This document shows, piece by piece, positions 9,354 to 15,055 of a stretch of DNA of 49,819 bases. The translations under genes were made by a program, and so were the position numbers. Source of the DNA: Chlorobiota bacterium (GTDB lineage Bacteria; Bacteroidota; Bacteroidia; Bacteroidales; JAADJA01); the NCBI GenBank assembly GCA_013151015.1, contig JAADJA010000152.1:1-49819 (forward strand). The letters run 5' to 3'. Every line of letters begins with the position of its first letter. Positions within the stretch are counted from its first letter, which is position 1. The notes under the pieces are model-generated. The model searched no databases, had not been told where the DNA came from, and saw nothing but the letters and a program-made list of their open reading frames with translations.

Positions 9354-9612
9354 CCGTCTGACCTTACAGCGTCCAAAAGACCTGAAAGCGTCAAGGGCTT
9401 GGAAATACCGAAGGACCTGAAAGCGCCAAGAATAGAAAATCCTACCAAAATATTGTTCAATAACCGGTTGTACAACAGTATGAATATCGCTGTCTGCATT
9501 ATTGTCCCACAAAAGGTAATCGGCATAAGAATATTTTATATTGGAATGTAGTGCTGGTTCATTTTGCTTTTCTTTTGCAAAGTTAATGAATTTTGGATAT
9601 TTTTGATGTGTC
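9354..9612. repeat. Degenerate tandem repeats in a gene-poor gap
   Basis: Three imperfect units follow one another at about 9359-9433: GACCTTACAGCGTC, then GACCTGAAAGCGTCAAG and GACCTGAAAGCGCCAAG. The rest, up to 9612, contains only broken frames, discussed as a possible pseudogene. Confidence 0.5.
9440..9570 (-). pseudogene. Possible Uma2-type gene fragment
   Basis: On the minus strand a TAACTTTG box (9576-9583) precedes an ATG near 9562 that opens MNQHYIPI and then stops. In another frame the same DNA continues KYSYADYLLWDNNAD. That phrase resembles the start of Uma2-family (DUF820) endonuclease-like proteins common in Bacteroidota, which begin with a K/T-Y-x-Y-x-DYL-x-W motif. No downstream catalytic part follows: the tail runs into tandem repeats and then the end of the FAD gene. 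This is a tentative reading from a short motif. Confidence 0.25.
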
Positions 9613-10248
9613 ATGGATGAACTGAAAATTGTGGCCGATTACAGAGAATTCCCATCGGGGATACCTACCATGCTTTTGGAAAACAATATCGAAACAAGCC
9701 TTGAAAACCTGAAAGCAGGTGATTACTTCATAAACGGTGAAATCCTGGTCGAACGGAAAACCGCAGAAGATTTTGTTCAATCGCTGATAAGCAACCGTTT
9801 GTTTCCCCAATGCGAAAAACTGAAGCGGGCCTCGGCTGTCCATTTCATCATTATCGAAGGAAACCCATACAAAACCAATCATAAAATCAGGCATGAAGCC
9901 GTTAAAGGGGCTTTGTTGTCTGTCTCCGTTGCCTGGCAAATACCTGTTTTGTTCTCGAAAGACAAAACCGAAACCATTGAGATTCTGATTAAAACAGGCA
10001 AACAAATGTTTATCGATAAAATCCCAAAACTAAGAAAGGGGCACAAACCCAAGAACCCAAAAAACCAGCAACTCTATTTATTACAGGGCTTGCCCAAAAT
10101 CGGCCCTGCACTTGCCCACCGGCTTTTGTTGCATTTTGGATCCCTTCTAAAAACCATGAAAGCCACAGAAAAACAACTTGTTAAAGTCAATGGGATTGGT
10201 AAAACAAAGGCACATGAAATTGTTGGTTTCATCAACCGCAAATTTTGA
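9613..10248 (+). CDS. ERCC4-fold nuclease with helix-hairpin-helix domain (XPF/Mus81-like)
   Basis: A 211-residue protein with the compact architecture of an archaeal short XPF. The N-terminal ERCC4 nuclease core shows DYREF (D9, R11, E12), GDY with D37, and the signature VERKTAEDF (E47, R48, K49, D53), which is the metal-dependent catalytic set of the XPF/Mus81 family. Residues about 145-205 form a tandem helix-hairpin-helix: LLQGLPKIGPALAHRLL, then KVNGIGKTKAHEI. There is no helicase domain. Such enzymes cut branched DNA (flaps, forks, 3' overhangs), usually as dimers through the HhH domain. All catalytic residues are present, so it should be active. Bacterial examples are scattered and poorly studied; the cellular role here is inferred repair or recombination. 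Confidence 0.85.
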   Translation: MDELKIVADYREFPSGIPTMLLENNIETSLENLKAGDYFINGEILVERKTAEDFVQSLISNRLFPQCEKLKRASAVHFIIIEGNPYKTNHKIRHEAVKGALLSVSVAWQIPVLFSKDKTETIEILIKTGKQMFIDKIPKLRKGHKPKNPKNQQLYLLQGLPKIGPALAHRLLLHFGSLLKTMKATEKQLVKVNGIGKTKAHEIVGFINRKF

Positions 10249-10267
10249 CTTTTAACATCTCCCTGCC

Positions 10268-10293
10268 CCTTGTTGGTGTTGTCACCAACAAGG
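10268..10293. repeat. GTTGGTG/CACCAAC stem-loop repeat, copy 1
   Basis: Perfect 11-base stem, CCTTGTTGGTG pairing with CACCAACAAGG, around a TTGT loop, 20 bases after the nuclease stop. It is not followed by a T run. The same core, with the same TTGT loop, occurs at 18047-18064 and 35406-35427, and a variant at 18150-18173. Confidence 0.75.
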
Positions 10294-10365
10294 ATTGCCG
10301 ATATTTCGTTCTTGTTGTAAACACTATATTTAACATCTATTAACCTAAACATTTACTATTTTGCG

Positions 10366-10373
10366 TACTTTTG
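10366..10373 (+). promoter_or_regulatory. Putative -7 promoter box for the dut operon
   Basis: TACTTTTG matches TAnnTTTG and lies 26 bases before the dut ATG. This is the same box sequence as at fbp. No TTG -33 element stands out. Confidence 0.5.
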
Positions 10374-10399
10374 CACGTTCTTTTTAATACCGTATATAA

Positions 10400-10834
10400 A
10401 TGAAAATCAAAATAGTCAATACTTCAAAACACCAGTTGCCAACATATGAAACCGGGGCTTCTGCCGGAGTGGATCTACGTGCAAACCTGGATACCCCCGT
10501 AAGCTTGAAACCCCTTGAAAGAGACCTGATCCCAACGGGGTTGTTTATCGAGTTGCCCGTGGGCTATGAAGCACAGATTAGGCCCAGGAGCGGCCTCGCC
10601 ATCAAGAAGGGGATTACATTGTTGAATTCCCCCGGGACAATTGATGCAGATTACCGGGGAGAGATAAAAATCATCCTTGCCAATATTTCAAATGAGGAAT
10701 TTACAGTGAACGATGGTGAGCGCATTGCCCAAATGGTCATTGCCCGTCACGAACAAGCGGAATGGGAAGAGGTGGAAGAGCTGCAAGAAACCAGCCGGGG
10801 CGCGGGAGGATTTGGCAGTACGGGGACCAAATAG
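10400..10834 (+). CDS. dut: Deoxyuridine 5'-triphosphate nucleotidohydrolase (dUTPase)
   Basis: A 144-residue trimeric-type dUTPase, which converts dUTP to dUMP and pyrophosphate, keeping uracil out of DNA and supplying dTMP synthesis. All five family motifs are visible in order: AGVDLRA (motif 1), RPRSGLA (motif 2), [11 protein letters not shown] (motif 3), GERIAQMVI (motif 4) and the C-terminal glycine-rich [10 protein letters not shown] (motif 5), which closes over the active site. Length is typical. It heads a run of four same-strand genes with short gaps or overlaps (dut, TPR lipoprotein, DUF4292 lipoprotein, EnvC-like), an order I recognise from other Bacteroidota. Confidence 0.96.
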   Translation: MKIKIVNTSKHQLPTYETGASAGVDLRANLDTPVSLKPLERDLIPTGLFIELPVGYEAQIRPRSGLAIKKGITLLNSPGTIDADYRGEIKIILANISNEEFTVNDGERIAQMVIARHEQAEWEEVEELQETSRGAGGFGSTGTK

Positions 10835-10896
10835 TTTAAAGCTGTTCTGAAGCTCCCTTTAAAGTTTATTGATTACACTTTTTAATCTCAAGAATA

Positions 10897-12636
10897 TTGA
10901 AAAAATTCCCCCATATTATTTTCCTTTTTGGCCTGCTGGCGATGGTTTCGTGCAGCTCCGTCAAAAACACCAGCAAAACTGTTTTCCAGAAATCCAATGG
11001 CCATAAATCCACTTCTGTTAAAGGGGGCGATAATTCAAGTCTGTTTATAGATGCAAATACACAACGCATCCTGGGAAATTACAATGAAGCCGAAAAGCTT
11101 TTCAGGAAGTGCATTGGCATTGACCCCAAGGATGATGCTTCCTATTTTGAACTTTCCAAACTGGCGCTCATGAGGAACAATGGTGAAGAAGCCATTGAGA
11201 TGGCTGCCAAGGCAGTGGAGCTTTCCCCGGAAAACACCTATTATCTTGTTCTTTATGGGAACTTATTGCAAAGCAATGAACAATACGAAGAATCCTTGAA
11301 GGTTTTTGACCGGCTTTCACAGCTTAAACCCAATAATATCGATTATCTTGATAATCTTGCGGTTTCATATATTTATGCTGGAAAAAATGAAAAGGCCATT
11401 GAAACCTATGATAGGATTGAATCAAAAGTTGGGATCACAGAGGAGTTTTCACTAAAGAAACAAAGCTTGTATTTGCAAGAAGGAAAAGTGGACAAGGCCG
11501 GCGAAGAGATTGAAAAACTCATTGCCATTTTCCCAACGGAAAGCAGGTATTATGCTATCTTGGCCGAAATGTACATGGCCAATGGCATGGAGGACAAGGC
11601 ATTGGAGGCCTATCAGAAAATCATAGAACTGGATCCCGAGAACCCGTACATCCATATTACCCTTGCCGATTATTACAAAAAGAAGGGCAATCCCGAAAAG
11701 GCCTTTGAGGAACTAAAAATTGGATTTGCAAACCCAAGCCTGGATATTGATACGAAAGTCCAGATTTTGGTCGCTTATTATTCTGTTATCGAATTGTACA
11801 ACGATGCAAAAGACGAGGCTTTCGAGTTAGCTGAAATCCTGATCAAAACCCATCCCGATGATCCAAAATCGTACTCGATTTATGGTGATTTTTTATATCA
11901 GGCCGAACAATTTGAGGAAGCGCGGCAAGCCTTCCGAAAAGTGATTTCACTCGACAGCAGTAAATATGCTGTATGGGAACAGTTGATCTTTATCGAATCG
12001 GAACTGAACGATGTGGATGCCATGTTGTCGGAAAGTTTGCGTGCAATTGAACTTTTTCCCGAGCAAGCCTTGCTTTATTTGTTTGCAGGGAATGCTTATT
12101 CCCAAAAGAAAAAGTGGGAAGAGAGCATAAAGATACTGGAAGAAGGAGCTGGTTATGTGGTGAACAACATTAGAATGGAAGAGCAGTTTTATTCGTTTTT
12201 GGGCGATGCGTACAACCAAATAAAGGATGATGCCAATTCCGATAAGTATTATGAAAAAGTTTTGAAGCTGAACCCCGACAACGATTATGTATTGAACAAT
12301 TATGCCTATTTCCTGTCGTTGCGGAACAAGGACCTTGAAAAGGCTGCCGCAATGGCCAAACGGGCCGTGGAGCTTAAACCGGGCACTGCCAACCAGGATA
12401 CCTACGGTTGGGTGCTTTATCAAATGGGGAATTATGATGAAGCCGCCACTATGATTAAGAAGGCCATTGATAACGATGAAACAGCCAGTGCGGTTATCCT
12501 TGAACATTATGGTGATGTGCTATGGAAATTGGACAGGAAAGAGGAAGCCATCGAATATTGGGAAAAAGCAAAAACTGCCGGCGAAGGTTCCGGTTTTTTG
12601 GAAAAGAAAGTTGAAGACAAGAAACTATATGAATAG
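10897..12636 (+). CDS. Tetratricopeptide-repeat lipoprotein
   Basis: A 579-residue protein starting at a TTG codon. The encoded N-terminus, KKFPHIIFLFGLLAMVSC, is a lipoprotein signal with the modified cysteine at about residue 19. The next in-frame ATG falls inside the hydrophobic segment, so TTG is the sensible start. The rest is a chain of about a dozen TPR units with the usual W/L-G-Y-A-P spacing, for example NYNEAEKLFRKCIGIDPKD near the start and NYDEAATMIKKAIDND near the end. TPR arrays are protein-docking scaffolds. It probably faces the periplasm at an envelope membrane. It overlaps the DUF4292 gene by 8 bases. Its conserved neighbourhood with DUF4292 and EnvC-like genes suggests a cell-envelope assembly role; no specific function is established. 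Confidence 0.85.
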   Translation: MKKFPHIIFLFGLLAMVSCSSVKNTSKTVFQKSNGHKSTSVKGGDNSSLFIDANTQRILGNYNEAEKLFRKCIGIDPKDDASYFELSKLALMRNNGEEAIEMAAKAVELSPENTYYLVLYGNLLQSNEQYEESLKVFDRLSQLKPNNIDYLDNLAVSYIYAGKNEKAIETYDRIESKVGITEEFSLKKQSLYLQEGKVDKAGEEIEKLIAIFPTESRYYAILAEMYMANGMEDKALEAYQKIIELDPENPYIHITLADYYKKKGNPEKAFEELKIGFANPSLDIDTKVQILVAYYSVIELYNDAKDEAFELAEILIKTHPDDPKSYSIYGDFLYQAEQFEEARQAFRKVISLDSSKYAVWEQLIFIESELNDVDAMLSESLRAIELFPEQALLYLFAGNAYSQKKKWEESIKILEEGAGYVVNNIRMEEQFYSFLGDAYNQIKDDANSDKYYEKVLKLNPDNDYVLNNYAYFLSLRNKDLEKAAAMAKRAVELKPGTANQDTYGWVLYQMGNYDEAATMIKKAIDNDETASAVILEHYGDVLWKLDRKEEAIEYWEKAKTAGEGSGFLEKKVEDKKLYE

Positions 12637-13444
12637 CAGGATCTTGATTATTATTGTCCTGGGGATGATGACTGTGTTCTCCAGTTGTAAATCTACCCGA
12701 AAAACCATCAAACAGCCCATTAAAGAATATGGCGCCGATTACCTTTTTGAAAAACTAAAGGAAAACGAACTGCAATTTGAATGGCTCTCGGGAAAGTTTT
12801 CCCTGGATTTGATTATTGACAAAAAGAAAAATTCCTTTAAAGGGCAAATACGTATGAGGCGCGACAGTGCTATCTGGGTTTCGTTTTCACCTGCTCTTGG
12901 TATCGAAATGGCCCGTCTGCTCATTACACGCGATTCGGTGTTTTTTATCAATCGCCTAAGTAAAAAGTATTTTGTGGGCGATATTGAGTTCGTTACCGAT
13001 TTCCTGGATGCCAATGTGGACTATGATGTGATCCAATCGCTCCTGATCGGGAACGATCTTACCTATTACGAAAATGGGAAATTCAGGGCAACATACGACA
13101 GCAAGGAATACCACCTTGTTACAAGTGGGCGGAGGAAACTTAAAAAGTACATAAAAACAAATGATGATGCAAGCCGGATTTTTATCCAGAACATTTACCT
13201 GAACCCGGAAACATTTAAGATTTCGAGGATGAAAATCAAGGACATGACCAAGGAAGACCAAAAACTTGAGGCCAGTTACGGGCAACATGAACTTATTGAT
13301 GGCCAAATGTTCCCTATGCATATTACCTATGATATTTCAGCAAGAAACCCGATCAAGGTCGAGATGAACTATTCACGGATAATATTGGATGTGCCACAGG
13401 CAATCCCTTTTAAAATCTCGTCCAAGTATGAGCAAATGAAATAA
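12629..13444 (+). CDS. DUF4292 domain lipoprotein
   Basis: A 271-residue protein. I chose the ATG at 12629 because it gives a clean lipoprotein signal, NSRILIIIVLGMMTVFSSC, while the longer in-frame extension upstream merely shadows the TPR gene. The mature part is beta-rich: FEWLSGKFSLDLIIDKKKNSFKGQIRMR, split by the family's DSAIWVSFSPALGIEMARLL, then repeated short strands ending in PFKISSKYEQMK. This is the pattern of DUF4292, whose fold is thought to resemble LolA/LolB-like lipid or lipoprotein carriers (inference). It lies three bases before the EnvC-like gene. Its function is unknown; transport or attachment of lipoproteins is a reasonable guess. Confidence 0.8.
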   Translation: MNSRILIIIVLGMMTVFSSCKSTRKTIKQPIKEYGADYLFEKLKENELQFEWLSGKFSLDLIIDKKKNSFKGQIRMRRDSAIWVSFSPALGIEMARLLITRDSVFFINRLSKKYFVGDIEFVTDFLDANVDYDVIQSLLIGNDLTYYENGKFRATYDSKEYHLVTSGRRKLKKYIKTNDDASRIFIQNIYLNPETFKISRMKIKDMTKEDQKLEASYGQHELIDGQMFPMHITYDISARNPIKVEMNYSRIILDVPQAIPFKISSKYEQMK

Positions 13445-13447
13445 CAC

Positions 13448-14671
13448 ATGGCAAGTCCCACAAAATATATCGTAAGGTTTATAGTGTACCTCCTGGTATT
13501 TTCGTTTGTAGGTTCGTCTTTTGCCCAGGACAAAAAAACCCTTCTCCAGACGGATAAAAAAAAGATCGAGGAAGAAATCGAATACAGTACCCGGCTCCTC
13601 GAAGAAACTAAAAAATCGAAGAAAACATCCCTGAACCAGTTGGTATTGCTGAAGAAACAGATCCGTGACCGTGAAAAACTGTTGCAGAACATGCAAAAGC
13701 AGATTAAGGCGGTGGACGAAACCATAAAGCTTGACGAGGAAATAATCACCGATTTGAATGCCGATTTGAAGAAACTCAGGGACGAATATGCCAGAATGGT
13801 TTATTTTGCCTATAAAAACCGGAATTCCTATGATAAACTCATGTTTGTTTTTGCTGCCAATGATTTCAACCAGGCCTATAAACGTTTGAAATATTTCCAG
13901 CAATATTCCGAATACCGGAAAATGCAATCGGAGCTAATCGTTAAAACACGGGAAGAGTTGGAATCAACCGTTGAACAACTGGAACAAAACAAGCAGGAAA
14001 AGATGAAATTGTTGTCATCGCTTACAAAGGAAAAGGATAAGTTGAACCGGGAGAAAACGATGAAAAGCAAAACTGTCCGAAATTTGAATAAAAAGGAAAA
14101 ACAGCTTCTATCCACAATCAAACAAAAGGAGAAGGCCTCCAAAAAACTCCAGAAGGAGATAGAAAAAATCATTGCCGAAGAAATTCGATTGGCTGCCCGG
14201 AAATCAGGCACAAAAAAAACTTCCTCTTTTGCGTTAACCCCTGCCGAGTTGCAACTTTCGGCCAATTTCGAACTGAACAAAAACAAACTCCCCTGGCCTT
14301 TAAAACGGGGAGTGATTTCTGAAAATTTCGGGGAACACCCCCATCCTGTTTTGAAAAATGTCATGGTGCAAAACAAAGGGCTTGATTTCCTTACCGATAA
14401 GGGCGCAAGGGCCCGGGCCGTTTTCAATGGTGAGGTTACACGGGTTATTTCCATTGCCGGCTATAATTATGTGGTGATGGTCAGGCATGGGGAATTCCTC
14501 ACGGTTTATTCCAATCTTGTCGAGGTCTTTGTGCAAAACGGGGACAAGGTAAGTACGGGACAAGATATAGGAGAGGTGCATACCGACACAAAAGAGATGA
14601 AAACCGAGCTCCATTTTGAAATGTGGAAAGGAAAAACCCTCCTAAATCCATCCAATTGGCTTGCAAGATAA
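13448..14671 (+). CDS. EnvC-like murein hydrolase activator, degenerate LytM (M23) domain
   Basis: A 407-residue secreted protein. Signal peptide residues 1-27 end in SSFAQ. A long charged coiled coil, rich in Lys, Glu and Leu, runs from about 30 to 250, and a C-terminal LytM/M23 domain covers about 280-407. The zinc site is damaged. The HxxxD position reads NKGLD (N309, D313), the Y-x-H position reads YSNL (N356), and the HxH position reads ELH (E387, H389). Two of four core ligands or catalytic histidines are therefore replaced besides the Y-x-H one, so it should not hydrolyse peptidoglycan itself. The same pattern in E. coli EnvC marks a regulator that switches on cell-wall amidases at division (family knowledge). 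Last gene of the dut-led run. No divisome partner is in this window. Confidence 0.85.
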   Translation: MASPTKYIVRFIVYLLVFSFVGSSFAQDKKTLLQTDKKKIEEEIEYSTRLLEETKKSKKTSLNQLVLLKKQIRDREKLLQNMQKQIKAVDETIKLDEEIITDLNADLKKLRDEYARMVYFAYKNRNSYDKLMFVFAANDFNQAYKRLKYFQQYSEYRKMQSELIVKTREELESTVEQLEQNKQEKMKLLSSLTKEKDKLNREKTMKSKTVRNLNKKEKQLLSTIKQKEKASKKLQKEIEKIIAEEIRLAARKSGTKKTSSFALTPAELQLSANFELNKNKLPWPLKRGVISENFGEHPHPVLKNVMVQNKGLDFLTDKGARARAVFNGEVTRVISIAGYNYVVMVRHGEFLTVYSNLVEVFVQNGDKVSTGQDIGEVHTDTKEMKTELHFEMWKGKTLLNPSNWLAR

Positions 14672-14813
14672 AAAAGATGCAATTCTTGTCTTGTTTGAAC
14701 TTCCAAATATTAAGCATGTTAGCATGTCCTTTTTTATAATCAATAAAAATTAGAAAAAAACATTCAAAAATGCAACTCTTTGGCACTTTTTGTGTCTAAC
14801 ATACTATCTCAAT

Positions 14814-14891
14814 CGTCAGAGATGACGGATTTAGGTTAATAAATAATTGATTGACAAAGCCGGGTGCTGGTTACGCCCGGCTTATTTTTTT
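14814..14891 (+). terminator. Rho-independent terminator preceded by a small hairpin
   Basis: AAGCCGGG at 14857-14864 pairs with CCCGGCTT at 14876-14883 and is followed by ATTTTTTT. A smaller hairpin, CGTCA-GAGA-TGACG, precedes it at 14814-14827. The terminator lies about 190 bases beyond the EnvC-like stop codon, an unusually long trailer, and could equally end a short independent transcript. Confidence 0.75.
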
Positions 14892-14970
14892 CCCGCAATT
14901 ACGAATCCCTACCGGTGCTGAAGAAATCAGACATTTAAAATTTATAAACCTGATTTCCGTCAGTATATAT

Positions 14971-14978
14971 TACCTTTG
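14971..14978 (+). promoter_or_regulatory. Putative -7 promoter box for the endonuclease/lamin-tail gene
   Basis: TACCTTTG matches TAnnTTTG, 77 bases before the ATG at 15056, leaving a 5' leader of about 70 bases. Confidence 0.45.
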
Positions 14979-15055
14979 TGCTGTAATCCTTGTTGATTCG
15001 ATAAATTCTGTCAGTAACTCATTAATTAATTTTAACCTAACATTCTCATTCTAAT

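Larger units (their letters stand above)
14672..15055. other. Intergenic region: long trailer, terminator, promoter
   Basis: No coding frame is credible. In order it holds an AT-rich trailer, the hairpin and terminator pair at 14814-14891, and a -7 box at 14971-14978 serving the next gene. Confidence 0.55.

Noticed and set aside
9147-9614. Minus-strand open frame of 155 codons
   Set aside because: Most of it is antisense to the FAD dehydrogenase; only a short phrase resembles a known family, so it is reported as a doubtful remnant rather than a gene.
10268-10293. Stem-loop as an intrinsic terminator of the ERCC4 nuclease gene
   Set aside because: No T run follows, the loop is conserved between copies, and another copy lies in a 5' leader.
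11947-12507. Minus-strand open frame of 186 codons
   Set aside because: Antisense shadow of the TPR lipoprotein, in a region of regular repeats that favours long false frames.
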